Shown in pieces: positions 54,473 through 64,000 of a stretch of DNA of 64,000 bases. The first letter of the stretch is position 1; each line of letters starts with the position of its first letter. Made by a program: the position numbers and the translations under genes. The notes under the pieces are model-generated. The model did no database searches and was not told the origin of the DNA. It saw nothing but the letters and a program-made list of their open reading frames with translations. Origin of the DNA: Adiantum capillus-veneris (lineage: Eukaryota > Streptophyta > Polypodiopsida > Polypodiales > Pteridaceae); assembly GCA_014529385.2 (NCBI GenBank), contig CM043952.1, positions 65,372,370-65,436,369 on the forward strand. Reading direction: 5' to 3'.

Positions 54473-55512
54473 TGTTAGGTGCAGTGGAAGTGAATGTTGA
54501 ACTTTGCTCAAGATGAGTGCTCAGAACTGTGCTCAAGGGTTCCTTTTACTTATGGAAGGGAGAGCCTTCCGTTCCTTTAATGAGAGAGTGCAAATGATCA
54601 CAAACAAGTGGATAAACAGTGTGAATGAAGGCGTTGAGACTGAGAGATAGAGAGAGATGAATACGACACCAGAATGTTGTCAAACCCTCCTCCAAAGGCC
54701 CCACTCTCTATGGCGAGAGCGGTCTACTATTGATTGCACAAATCTCTACAATGCAATGGACTTTCCGATGATGTCAACGACGATGAGGACGACGACGAGA
54801 CGGGCTGAAAACTAAAAACGCTAAGGGCTGAAATCTGCAAATTTTGTATTTGCTGAATTCTGACTCTATGTTGGTGATGATGGCGATGACGACGACGCGA
54901 CGACGATGCGTTGAAAACGCAGATGCTGAAATCTGCGAATAGCGGGCTGAATTTGCAAACGCTGGTTGATCTAACCGTGCGGCGAGGAACTGCTGCGAGA
55001 AGGTGAGATCTGCGAGGTTTGGGGCTGTTCTAGTGTGTCTATATGCTGAAAACTGAAAACGCTGAAGGTAATGATGGTTCTGTCGTTGGGAATCTACAAA
55101 ATGCTAGAATGCTCTGCAAGTTGCAAAAACGCTATGCTTGATCTGCTGTCTGCAAAAACGCCAGGCTGATCTGGGAGTTCTGCAAACGCTACCCCTTGCA
55201 AGAATTTTCCCCACCTTTATTTTTTACCGCGTAAAATTACACCCTTCAAAGTTAATACACACTACACACCCTTCTTTTCCTTAGTAGTTTTGGAAAATAT
55301 CCCATCTAATCTTTTCCTAGTACTCCCTCTTCCTGGTACACTCCTCTTTACTACACTTTCTCCCCTCCCTCCCCCCCCAACACACACACCATCCTATATA
55401 AAAACACCCCTCCCATCTAGCACATTCTAAAACCCCCCACTCCTAACTACCATTGATGAGCTCCACATGGAGCGAAACGCGTTTAGTACATCCCACGGCC
55501 TAAACCGTAACA
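54473..55512 (-). mobile_element. Solo LTR related to element F, antisense
   Basis: The reverse complement of 54473-54720 matches the end of the F LTR (GTGCTCAAGGGTTCC, GGAAGGGAGAGCC, the Leu-rich stretch before the CT tract). It carries the same GCGTTTTC-type motifs as AAAACGC on the plus strand (for example 54813, 54913, 55060, 55125, 55155). It begins TGTTAGGTGCA and the far end may be CCGTAACA near 55512. The CT tract is almost absent here. No internal region or perfect target repeat is seen. Confidence 0.7.
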
Positions 55513-55579
55513 CACCCCTTATTTTCTAGTGCTACGCACGCTTAAATACTACATTTTAGTCTCCTTCCATAGATAAAAT

Positions 55580-56125
55580 CAGCTAGTATTGTCCTAAAGA
55601 CTTCAAATCTTTCATTGAAAGAGATCCATCGAGCAGGAGTCTTGTCTAGTTTGGTGTAGCATCATTGAGAACTCATCGTCCATTACTCCCAAAACTCAAC
55701 ATCCTCTCAAAGAGGTGGATGCTTTCATTCCTTAGGCCTTGATAGATACATAGATAGCAGCCTGTTAGAATTCTGAGATTAAAACCCTCGTTCGGCAATA
55801 TATAAGCAAGAACTCTTTCTTTGCAGGTTGAAAAATTTTAGGGATAATAGTGTCAACCACCATGTCATACTGAGATTTCGATTTTCTGACATCAAAATAA
55901 AAGGTAGATGGAGCGGGAGCCACAATTTGAACTCCCAGAATCCTTGAGAAATACCCTTCCACGGAAACTGATGGGTTATAGATGGTTTGATTGTAATAGG
56001 TCCTTCAGAGGTTGGAATATTTCAATTCTCTGAGGGACTTTCTAGGCCATGGGCTTCCCCTTCCAACTAGTTTGCCTAAACTTTGGTCTGCATTTGTCAC
56101 ATCACAAACAACACCTTCCAGGGTC
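55580..56125 (-). repeat. Inverted arm 1 of gene X duplication
   Basis: This is the reverse complement of 56413-56957 with roughly one difference in seven to ten bases. It encodes on the minus strand the piece EGYFSRILGVQIVAPAPS. Together with arm 2 and a spacer of about 290 bp it forms a large palindrome. Confidence 0.85.
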
Positions 56126-56306
56126 CAAATATTGTCAACAAGTGATGCGAGAAGAGTGTTAGAGAAGCGGAGCGTCTATCACAAGACTTTGCTAGCATCG
56201 AGGGTCTAAGCAAGGCGTCGGATCTCTACCTCTATAGATTCGTCCAAAAGGCCCAAGTTTGACTACTCTAATGTGATGAAAAAGCCTTGTTGAAAACATT
56301 CCATCA

Positions 56307-57207
56307 ATGAAGAATTGGTTGGACAAGCTGGAAGCTGCAAATCCAGAGTTGTACACTCCCCTCACTATCAACCGTGAGTTAGTTGTAACTAATCTTATTT
56401 ATGTGTGTCTTCGGATCTTGGATGGTGTTGTTTGTGATGTGACAAATGTCAACCAGAGTTTAGGCAAACTAGTTGGAAAGGGAAGCTCATGGCCAGAAAG
56501 CTCCTCAGAGAATTGAAATATTCCAACCTGTGGTGGACCTATTACAATCAAACCATCTATGACCCATCAATTTCTGTGGAAGGGTATTTCTCGAGGATTC
56601 TGGGACTTCAAATTGTGGTTCTCGCTCCATCTTCCTTTCATTTTGATTTCAGAAAAGCAAAATCTCAATATGACATGGTGATTGAAACTATTATCCCTAA
56701 AATTTCACAACCTGTAGAGGAAAAGATTCTTTCTTTTATGTTACTGAATGATGGTTTTAATCTTAGAATTCTAATATGCTACTATCTTTGTATCTACAAG
56801 GGCCTAAGAATGAAAGCATCCACCTCTTTGAGAGGATGTTGAGTTTTGGGAGTGTTGGACGATGGGTTCCCGATAATGCTACACCAATCCAGACACCATT
56901 CCTCCTCGATGCATCTCTTTCAATGAAAGATTTATAGTCTTTTAGGGCAAGACTAACTGACATTGTAGAACATCTTGATGGTTTGGGCGCACTCCAACCT
57001 TTCATGCCTTTGGTGAAAGCCCTTGCTGAAGGGCTTCACTTCTTAGTTGTCAAGGATATGGGGAGGCTGGATGGATGGGAGCTCTTCATTGGAATGCAAG
57101 CTTATTTTATTTCTCTAGATGGGTGGTTCTATTACAACCGCATGAGCAAGGAATTCTTCACAGTATCCTCTGATAAGACACTTGTGCCGTATGATCCCAC
57201 TATGTAA
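56307..57207 (+). pseudogene. Gene X: unknown protein, fullest copy
   Basis: Frames at 56307-56516 (WLDKLEAANPELYTPLTI), 56489-56842 (ELKYSNLWWTYYNQTIYDPS ... SQYDMVIETIIPKI) and 56983-57207 (GWELFIGMQAYFISLDGWFY, ending VPYDPTM) follow each other with frame changes. I recognise no domain. The C-terminal part recurs at 34738-35047 and the middle part, inverted, at 55580-56125, so three copies of parts of this gene lie in the window. It might be a host gene or a gene carried by a transposon. Confidence 0.6.
56413..56957 (+). repeat. Inverted arm 2 of gene X duplication
   Basis: Partner of 55580-56125; it contains the middle of gene X and runs into the D2 segment. Confidence 0.85.
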
Positions 57208-57489
57208 GCATGTCGCCATACTCTAGAGCTTTAGCCAAAACACTAGTTTCATCAAGGTATTTTGTATCTAGGTCGCTCTTTTGTTTCTAAATGTTTTTGA
57301 ATAGTATATCTTGTTTTGCTTTTGTTTGAATGTGGCTCCTTGGCTATGGGTCATCTATTGGCAGTACTATCTATTTTACACTATCTTCTCATCTCTGTAA
57401 CTAATTAGAATCTCGTGCTCCTACTCCGTCGTTTGCATAAAATATTTGGAGGATGCTCTTGCTAGAACTTTTATCTTTGGATATAAGAT

Positions 57490-57962
57490 TTTTTATGTTA
57501 GGATATCAAAAATTAAATTAATAAATCTTGTGTTATACATCAAGATGAATGCTTAGAAGATGCTAGCGCTAAATTTTATCTTCAAATATTGTGGTGTACA
57601 TGGATTAAATTGGACCAAACAAAGTATTTCTTGCTCAAGAAAAGCCTCCACGCCTCCTACCAGGTGATGGGAGCCATTGAAACCGGTCCATCTGTTAACA
57701 ATATTCAAGAGCTTCCTCCTCACCCCCATATTTATCATAACCTTGAATTCTTGTTGTCCATGAGAAAGCCTAGCAAATACCAGCTCCTATGTATTGTCAA
57801 ACAAACCACAATTCACATACATATCGATTAGAGCATAGCCAACAACATAGTCTTCCTTCACCAACAACCCCCTCTTATAATCTCAACATGTGTTTGTTGG
57901 CCCCTAGATATTGCTCATGTTGTTGCATGAGCGCAAAGGTAATAATAGACATGATAAGAGTT
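57490..57962 (-). pseudogene. PPR pseudogene fragment, minus strand (copy D2)
   Basis: It matches 35330-35560 plus 36225-36472, without the solo LTR. Minus-strand pieces include DYVVGYALIDMYVNCG, ALMQQHEQ and YGGEEALEYC, typical PPR motifs. Similarity to D1 ends at 57962, where the copia fragment region begins. Stops include a TAG inside the repeat. Confidence 0.78.
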
Positions 57963-58004
57963 TGAGAGAGCATGAACGAGTAGAATCTACGATACCACTC
58001 CCTT

Positions 58005-58432
58005 AATGACTATTTTAGACCATAAAGAGTCTTTTCTAATTGACACACCAAGTCTTCATTTCCCTTCTCAACAAAACCTTATGGCTGCTGCATATAAACT
58101 TCTTCTTGAAGATCACCATGCAAGAACGTCGTCTTGACATCCATCTCATCAAGTTCCATGTCCTCTTTAGCAACACCACAGAGTAGTCATCCTAAAATCA
58201 GAGAAAATATCTCATCAAAGTCAATACCCTGCTGTTGTTTGAATCCTTTAGCAACAAGTCGTGCCTTGTACCTGGGTTTATTATCATGAGGTGTAATTTT
58301 TTGCTTATACACCCATTTACATGGTAATGCCTTTTTACCTTTAGGCAATCGAACCAACTTCCAAGTTTGATCCTTATGCAATGAGTCCATTTCTGATTGC
58401 ATAGCTTTCTCCCACTTTGCCTTGTTATCCAT
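58005..58432 (-). pseudogene. Copia RT, N-terminal part with internal deletion
   Basis: The frame starts KWEKAMQSEMDSLHKDQTW and has CKWVYKQKI, KARLVAKGFKQQQG and DFDEIFS, the standard start of copia RT. A deletion then removes the SP..TT.R block and the frame resumes with ELDEMDVKTTFLHGDLQEE and LEKTLYGLK, ending near 58005. The YVDD catalytic motif is not present. Confidence 0.88.
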
Positions 58433-58603
58433 TGAAATGGCTTCCTTCTAGCAAGAAGGCTCTCTGTAATTTGTCAACATAATGTAGTCCAGTGAGGGAG
58501 TAAATCTATAAGGAGGCCTTGAAACTCTTGTAGACCTTCTAATAATTGCTTGAGCTGGCTGTCCCTCAGCAACATCTTGTACTACAGGAGGATTATGTCC
58601 TTG

Positions 58604-60178
58604 TTATCTAACATTAGGGACTTCAGCCCTATTGTGGACAACTCCTTCTTCTTGGAAGATAACTCTCTTGACCTCCATTGTATGCACAAGCTTCTTATGC
58701 ATCTTTTCTACCATGAAGTATACGTCATTGCTGCAAACTATCTTTTTAGCTTCAGGATCCCATAACCAAAATCCCATCTTGCCAAGATTTCCATAGCCAA
58801 GAAGTATGCATTTCTTTGACTTAGGAGCCAACTTGCTTTGAAATTCCTTTGGAACATGGCAATATGCTTCCCAGCCAAAGACTCTAAGATACTCTTGAGA
58901 AGGTGGCTTCCCAGAGCAAAGCTCTTCAGATACCTTCTCATCTAAAGCCTTGTTAGGAGATCTATTAATAAGATGGACAGCATTTTCTAACGCTTTTGCC
59001 CAAAATCCATTAGGCAACTCTACATTAGACAACATGCTATATAACTTCTCTTGTATGATACAGTTCATCCTCTCAGCAACACCATTTTGTGGAGGGTTAT
59101 ATGGAGCTGTCAGCTCTCTTTTGATGCCTTTGGAATCACAAAAATTTTGGATGGATTTAGTGACATACTCACCACCATTGTCTAACCTTAAGCACTTAAA
59201 TTTCTTTCCAGAGTGATTCTCCACCACTAATGCCACAATATTTTGAAATTTTGAAAGAACTTCATCCTTCTTCTTGAGAGGATATACCCACACTTTCCTT
59301 GAGAAGTCAACAATGAATGTAACAAAGTACAATGAACCTCCCATGGATACATTAGGCATAGGTCCACACACATCACTATGCACTAACTCTAATGGCTCAC
59401 TTTTTTTAGTGCTTCCCCTTTTGTGTGGTGACTGTGTTTTTCTACCAGAAAGACAATGCTCACAAACTGAAAAGTCTGAGAAATTGAAGCCAAGAAGATA
59501 ACCAAAACGAGACAAGATTTTCATTCCCTTTTGAGACATATGTCCTGACCGACGATGCCACAAAGAAACACTTGGTTGCTCGGTTACACAAATTACATGG
59601 TTTTCAACATTGGATACATGTAGCGTGCACAAAGTCCTAGACTTTGAACCATGTGCTACCACTAAAGAACCTTTTATGATCTTCCATGAACTATCACCAA
59701 ATGTGTAATAATATCCTGCGTCATCCAATTGTCCTATACTAATCAAGCTTTTGGTAAGCTTTGGTACATGTCTCACATTCTTGAGCATGAATGAAGAACC
59801 ATTTTGAAATTTCAATTGCACATCGCCGACATCAACTATGTCACAAGAAAAATCATTGCCAAGATGAACATGACCTTTACGGGTTGCATCATATGTTCTG
59901 AACCACTCCCTATGAGGAGTCACATGAAACAATGGACCTGAGTCAAGAACCCAATCTTGTAAAGCATAGTCATCACTGAGAACCAAAAATATTGAATCCA
60001 TGGCAGATGTGAGATAAATGTCTCCATCAGAATCTTCAACAAAAACATTGTTGATCTCTTCAATCTTTATACTTCTTTCCTTAGTCTTGCCTTCTTCCTG
60101 CTTCTTGTCTTTACCTTTCTCTTGTTTCCACTTTCGACATCTTTCTCCATGTGACCCTTCGTGTGACAATGATAGCAC
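58604..60178 (-). CDS. Copia protease-integrase, long open frame
   Basis: The 524-residue frame has a Lys/Glu-rich start, protease site WVLDSGPLFH near residue 78, a GAG-pre-integrase HHCC finger (WHRRSGHMSQKG ... CEHCLSG, about 210-250), and an integrase core with HSDVCGP, LRLDNGGEY and NGVAERMN giving D, D and E. It ends after AEVPNVR, before the RT. A one-base shift inside the upstream zinc knuckle separates it from gag, so it is open but not expressed in a complete polyprotein. Confidence 0.9.
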   Translation of the reverse strand: MLSLSHEGSHGERCRKWKQEKGKDKKQEEGKTKERSIKIEEINNVFVEDSDGDIYLTSAMDSIFLVLSDDYALQDWVLDSGPLFHVTPHREWFRTYDATRKGHVHLGNDFSCDIVDVGDVQLKFQNGSSFMLKNVRHVPKLTKSLISIGQLDDAGYYYTFGDSSWKIIKGSLVVAHGSKSRTLCTLHVSNVENHVICVTEQPSVSLWHRRSGHMSQKGMKILSRFGYLLGFNFSDFSVCEHCLSGRKTQSPHKRGSTKKSEPLELVHSDVCGPMPNVSMGGSLYFVTFIVDFSRKVWVYPLKKKDEVLSKFQNIVALVVENHSGKKFKCLRLDNGGEYVTKSIQNFCDSKGIKRELTAPYNPPQNGVAERMNCIIQEKLYSMLSNVELPNGFWAKALENAVHLINRSPNKALDEKVSEELCSGKPPSQEYLRVFGWEAYCHVPKEFQSKLAPKSKKCILLGYGNLGKMGFWLWDPEAKKIVCSNDVYFMVEKMHKKLVHTMEVKRVIFQEEGVVHNRAEVPNVR

Positions 60179-60753
60179 TCAATGTCTTTTCAACCACGTG
60201 ATTTTCTACGATATTTTTCTCTCCGATTTTGCTTGCCCTTTTCCTATGATCGACCACGAACAATGAGAGCATTGCTAGTACCACGAGAAGCATCAAGAGT
60301 CTTCCTACTAACCTCTGCAATAAGCAAATTTCCCTCAACATCAACACATGTTAAACCATCAAGAGGTGCTGAGTTACTTATGGCTATGCGAAAAGTATCC
60401 CAACTTTTTTGCAACGTAACTAGCAATAACATTGCTTTGACCAAATCGTCGAAATTGACTCCTTGTGTAGAAAGCTGACTGAAAATTGTGTTGAGCTCAT
60501 TGAGATGGTTGCACATGGGTGTGACCTCATCCATCTTTAAATGAACTAAATTTTTATGCCAATAAACCTGTGATGCTCCACTTTGCTTCTCATACAAGTC
60601 ACATAACTTCTTCCACAGCTCATAGCTAGCCTTTTCCATGTTCACATTGAAGTACACATTCTTTGACAAAGTCAGCATGATTGTGGACATGGCAAGCTCA
60701 TCCAACTCCTGCCAATCATACTCATCCATATCCTCAGGCTTTATCCCCTTCAT
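60160..60753 (-). pseudogene. Copia gag (UBN2-type) and broken zinc knuckle
   Basis: The frame at 60753-60244 reads DELAMSTIMLTLSKNVYFNV, SYELWKKLCDLYEKQ and NHLNELNTIFSQL, the copia gag domain. Downstream comes CYHCHTKGH, the first half of a CX2CX4HX4C knuckle, and the last Cys is reached only after a frame change near 60160. The start is truncated at 60753. Confidence 0.85.
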
Positions 60754-60764
60754 CTTTATCGGCC

Positions 60765-62470
60765 GGATCTGCTTCTTTTGTACTAAGACATTGTAAATTT
60801 GTTTGCTTTACCACCCCAACACACTCCACGTCGATTCCCAAATGGAAAGCTTCTCTTTTCTAAAGGCTCATGGATTCTAACCAAAGATGAGCTTGATCAA
60901 GTGAGGGTTGTCATTGCCTCTATTCACACACCAATAGGCTACATGAGATCACTAAAGGGAGCTTTCACAAAGGCAAAGAAAGGTGGAAGCATTTAATTGT
61001 ATGGATTGAAGTCTCACGATTGGCACAAGATGCTATAGGTAATTCTTGTATTTTGTATGTCGTCCCTCATTTAGTCTAGATATTGAATTTTGAGCCTTGA
61101 TTTTAACATTGTAGCTCATTTTGCCCGTGAGTATGTGCACATGTGGAGATAAGAAAGTGAAGAAAGTTATTTTCAAACTCAGTAAGTTAGTAAGGTACAT
61201 CATCTCTCTATTCCACTATACTTTTCTATATACACTAGATCATCAACATGCACTTAGTGTACTCATATGTGTTATCTTCTAGGTTTGTAATCTCCAAAGA
61301 CATTGAAATAAATTTCATTCGTGTTGCTCAAACGCTTACTGTGGAAACAGTGTATACCATTGAGAATGCATTTTTTTGATCCGTTCTTGTTAGTCAAGTC
61401 CACCTCTTGGTTCATGTGTTTGAGGAGATACCTATATCTAGAGTAGTGCATACACAATGGATGTTCTTTTTAGAGAGGTTTTAAAAGACTCGAAGATTTT
61501 GTGCGACTATGGGCCCATCCAGAACATGCATGGTAGAAGGATGGATCGTGCAAGAGGCATTTGCATACATTTCAGAGTATTTGGCTATTATTGATCCCTC
61601 TATGCCTCGCATGTGGTCAGATGAGGAGGATGCAAGGATGACTTCACACTTGCCAAGTGGAAAGGAAAAATTAAGTAACATGAATATGGATCTAAACCCA
61701 GTGATCAATAAGTTTTGTATCCTCAAATACAAAGGTTATGACCAAGTGGGTGGACTTTTGAATAATGGCAAAGGCAATATGTTTGCAAGAGAGAGAAGAA
61801 TGGAAGCAACCTCATGGAGGCAAGAGGGCACCCTCGATTCCTCGACACCTTGCATGTTTTCTAGATCTCATTTAGGCATGAGTGGATCCATGAGAGAATG
61901 ACTGAAGTAAAGGCACAGGGAGAGGGCATCATCGACAAAGAATGGGAGTATGCACTAGGTTGTCTACCAAAGGTAGAGTATTAATATGCATAAAATATAT
62001 TGCATAGCATTTCCTCACTGTAATTGATTGTATACTTTTTTCTATTTTATAGTATCTTTTCTTTATCTATGTGGTCAAAGGGTCAACACTTTCATACACG
62101 CCACATCGGCCAACATCAAACCACCATAGATTGTGGCATCATGGGCAACGTTGACACAGATAATTGTGAGATCAGGTACTATGGGACTATTGAAAGGATA
62201 TTAAAGGTCAATTTTACAACCTTTCATACCTTCATCTTTGAGTGCAAGTGGTTTGTGAATGTGTCTAGATGACAGGAGAATGGAACCTACATGGTGGACT
62301 CTAGTATGCATCACATGGGGAGGTACAACAACTTGCTTTTGCCATGCAATTGTCAGCAGGTGGGTGATTACCAAATGTTCCTTTATTTTTTTGTACCATA
62401 ATACCAATGTCACTCACTTTGAACTTCTATTCTACACATCAACTATATCCCATCAATCTAACAACCAAAA
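60765..62470 (+). pseudogene. CACTA (En/Spm-like) transposase remnant with DUF4218 and DUF4216
   Basis: Plus-strand pieces in order: KWKASLFKGSWILTKDEL, then LYGLKSHDWHKML near 61005-61035, which resembles a conserved word near the end of TNP2-type transposases; then VSQVHLLVHVFEEIP and VEGWIVQEAFAYISEYL (61380-61580), DUF4218-like; then RHIGQHQTTIDCGIMG and YYGTIERILKVNF ... FECKWFVNV (62095-62272), DUF4216-like. GTAATTC after 61035 and TTCTAG near 61283 could be intron borders. Stops near 61379 and 61482 show decay. No CACTA termini were found. Confidence 0.78.
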
Positions 62471-62826
62471 CTTTGGTTCCATTAGGAAGTGAATGGGGTA
62501 TAGAAAGGTCTCTTTATTTGGAAGTTTAAGGGAATGCTCAAAGTTTAAGCCAAGTTTGACCAAGGCTAAAAGAGAGTGAAAAAAGGCCTATGCTGAGATT
62601 TTTTTAAAAGCCATTTTCATATTTTGTATTTTGAAAATAGTCTATTTAGTAACCCAAAAGAGAGGTGGGTAAATGAATTTTAAAATGTCTTTTTCCCACC
62701 CCTCTTCTCTCTCTAACATATAAAACGCTCTCTCACACTTAAATCTCATTAAAGGAGACATTTGAGCCCCTGCCAAAAAACCAAATTTTCCACATTCTCT
62801 CACTGCATTCTCTCTCTAAAATGTGA

Positions 62827-62830
<4 letters not shown>

Positions 62831-62898
<68 letters not shown>
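62831..62898. repeat. (CT)n tract upstream of unit II gene
   Basis: A CT tract of about 68 bp; the matching place in unit I (about 30080-30095) has only a short GA-rich remnant. Confidence 0.96.
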
Positions 62899-62900
<2 letters not shown>

Positions 62901-63022
62901 CTTTTCTCTCTTGTCACTTTCTCCTCCCAATCATTAAGGGGACATTCTTTGTTGCCTACTTCTGATAAAGTGCAAATCCTCCAAAGTTGCAAATCTGTTC
63001 TCTCTCACACTCTCTCTTCCTT

Positions 63023-63027
<5 letters not shown>

Positions 63028-63087
<60 letters not shown>
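63028..63087. repeat. (CT)n tract upstream of unit II gene
   Basis: A CT tract of about 60 bp; the unit I equivalent (12613-12643) is about 31 bp. Confidence 0.96.
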
Positions 63088-63089
<2 letters not shown>

Positions 63090-63354
63090 GCTTCTCCCAC
63101 TCCAGCTTCAGCTGAGAGCAATGAAAAACTCCATTACCTCTGTGTGCAACAGATTTCTCTCATTACACTCATGATCAACAATTTGAATTCAAAGGAGATT
63201 TAGCTGCACCCCTCTCTTTCTTCCCTCCACAAAATAATCCTTTTCTCCTATCTTTGAGTACTCTCCACTTCTTTCCTCCATAGCCATCTTCACCTTTTTG
63301 TAGGAGTCCACCATTGCACATTCTCTCTCTAATTTTTTTGATTAGCTAATACAA

Positions 63355-64000
63355 ATGTCATTCAATCCCTACCACTGTAAGACATTACTAACAAGACAAA
63401 AAGATATCAATTAAAAAATGATTTAGAGCAGGAGTACGCTATTGTGCGACTTGGCACATCGAATCCCAATGCTATAGATCAACAACAACAGAACCTTGGG
63501 TGCAAGGCAATCAACTTATGGGTTGATGGCCATATTTACCCTAGCAGTCTAATGACCAATGCATCACTGCCCTTTCTAACGTCATTGAGGTACGGCATTT
63601 TATTGGAGATGGGAGAGATGGATTTTTTGGCTACTTCTGGAGATTGTATTTAGCTTTTGTCAATGAAAGGGAAGCAAGAAAACATCTTTGTGCTGCCTAT
63701 TTGTCATTGCAAGAGAAGTACGTGAAAGACATTCAACAAGTCAGAGAGGAAGCCAACAAGAAGACGAAGCAGCTAAACGACGAGATATCAAAGCTTAATA
63801 AAAAAGTAGAGCATCAAAAAGAGCAAGAGTGCCGTCTAGACAATTACTTCAGCTACAACACATTGGGTGTAATATGCGCCAATGAATCGATCATTTCACA
63901 CACATTCCATTGGGCTACCACATTCGCAAGCGCAAGAGACATGCGATGTCTATGTTATCTTCAAGCGGTGGAGCTCGAAAGAAACGTATCCGTCAAACTT
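63355..64000 (+). pseudogene. Unit II gene: unknown coiled-coil protein, partial at window end
   Basis: The start ATG 63355 (MSFNPYH) aligns with 12430 of unit I. A stop soon follows in this copy, and a one-base deletion near 63580 shifts the frame relative to unit I. From about 63575 one frame is open to the window end: GDGRDGFFGYFWRLYLAF, then a coiled coil (QEKYVKDIQQVREEANKK ... KLNKKVEHQKEQE) of roughly 50 residues, then HWATTFASARDMRCLCYLQA. No family is recognised. The coiled coil suggests self-association (inference). Confidence 0.6.

Larger units (their letters stand above)
58005..60760 (-). mobile_element. Ty1/copia retrotransposon fragment, no LTRs
   Basis: On the minus strand the order is gag (60753-60244), zinc knuckle, protease, integrase (60178-58604) and the first part of RT (58432-58005). 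The copia order, with integrase before RT, is clear. The rest of RT, RNase H and both LTRs are missing, and a CACTA remnant adjoins the gag end. Confidence 0.9.
62475..63354 (+). repeat. Unit II upstream region with two (CT)n tracts and an empty site for G
   Basis: It is the inverted partner of 30440-30066 plus 12774-12431. It holds CTCTTGTCACTTTCTCC near 62910, the uninterrupted target site of element G (GTGAC on the other strand). The CT tracts at 62831-62898 and 63028-63087 are much longer than the matching stretches of unit I. The region ends at the ATG 63355 and is probably promoter plus pyrimidine-rich leader. Confidence 0.85.

Noticed and set aside
58604-60178. Host gene for the 524-residue minus-strand frame
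   Set aside because: Its domain order (protease DSG, HHCC finger, DDE core) is that of a copia polyprotein, with gag and RT pieces on either side.
62739-63203. Long Ser-Leu or Arg-Glu reading frames through CT/GA tracts (also near 100-410, 13067-13348, 29756-30243, 40364-40825, 46430-46705)
   Set aside because: They are forced by the dinucleotide repeats, occur in all frames without stops and have no conserved flanking protein sequence.

Overview
This window looks like repeat-dense nuclear DNA of a land plant with a large genome. The evidence is Ty3/gypsy elements of several kinds, Ty1/copia, a plant-type L1 LINE with a DUF4283-like ORF1, a CACTA transposon with DUF4218/DUF4216-like segments, initiator-Met-tRNA primer sites and pentatricopeptide-repeat (PPR) pseudogenes. 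The many long (CT)n tracts and the degenerate PPR copies would suit a fern or another seedless plant, but that is a guess. I see no intact host gene. Almost everything is a transposable element, a solo LTR or a decayed gene fragment.

Layout. 1-4.35 kb: low-information DNA with (GA)n and (AC)n tracts and a tRNA-derived SINE interrupted by a small inverted-repeat element. 4.36-5.86 kb: solo LTR (family A) with a perfect 5-bp target duplication. 5.87-12.77 kb: two decayed unknown genes, one on each strand and convergent, with a 533-bp foldback element between them. The minus-strand gene (unit I) has a second copy in opposite orientation at 62.5-64.0 kb (unit II). 12.775-30.06 kb: a nest in which LTR element G split unit I, element E split G, and gypsy element H sits inside E. 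30.07-30.44 kb: the rest of the unit I upstream region. 30.45-31.36 kb: LINE ORF2 3' part (minus). 31.36-32.7 kb: a second, 3'-truncated E copy. 32.7-34.6 kb: gag start and probable LTR of another element (minus).

34.74-37.0 kb: a duplicated segment (D1) with the end of an unknown gene X and a minus-strand PPR pseudogene, split by a 664-bp solo LTR. Its second copy (D2, 56.9-57.96 kb) preserves the empty site. 37.36-51.04 kb: a gag-only LTR element (family A LTRs) whose gag is split by complete gypsy element F (39.8-46.8 kb). 51.5-54.47 kb: L1-type LINE with an antisense E-family LTR between ORF1 and ORF2. 54.47-55.51 kb: antisense solo LTR related to F. 55.58-56.96 kb: inverted duplication of gene X. 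58.0-60.76 kb: Ty1/copia fragment (minus). 60.77-62.47 kb: CACTA transposase remnant (plus). 62.48-64 kb: unit II, which runs off the window.

There are no operons or pathways here. The genes relate to each other as insertion layers, and relative ages can be read from target duplications, empty sites and damage. H, the innermost element, has a pol broken by one in-frame stop, whereas the elements around it carry many stops and frameshifts. Most premature stops are what C-to-T change at CAA, CAG, CGA or TGG would produce, as expected for methylated, silenced DNA. The best candidates for something not yet described are the unknown gene of units I/II, the GCGTTTT motif scattered through several unrelated elements, and the long (CT)n tracts carried inside the LTRs of separate families.
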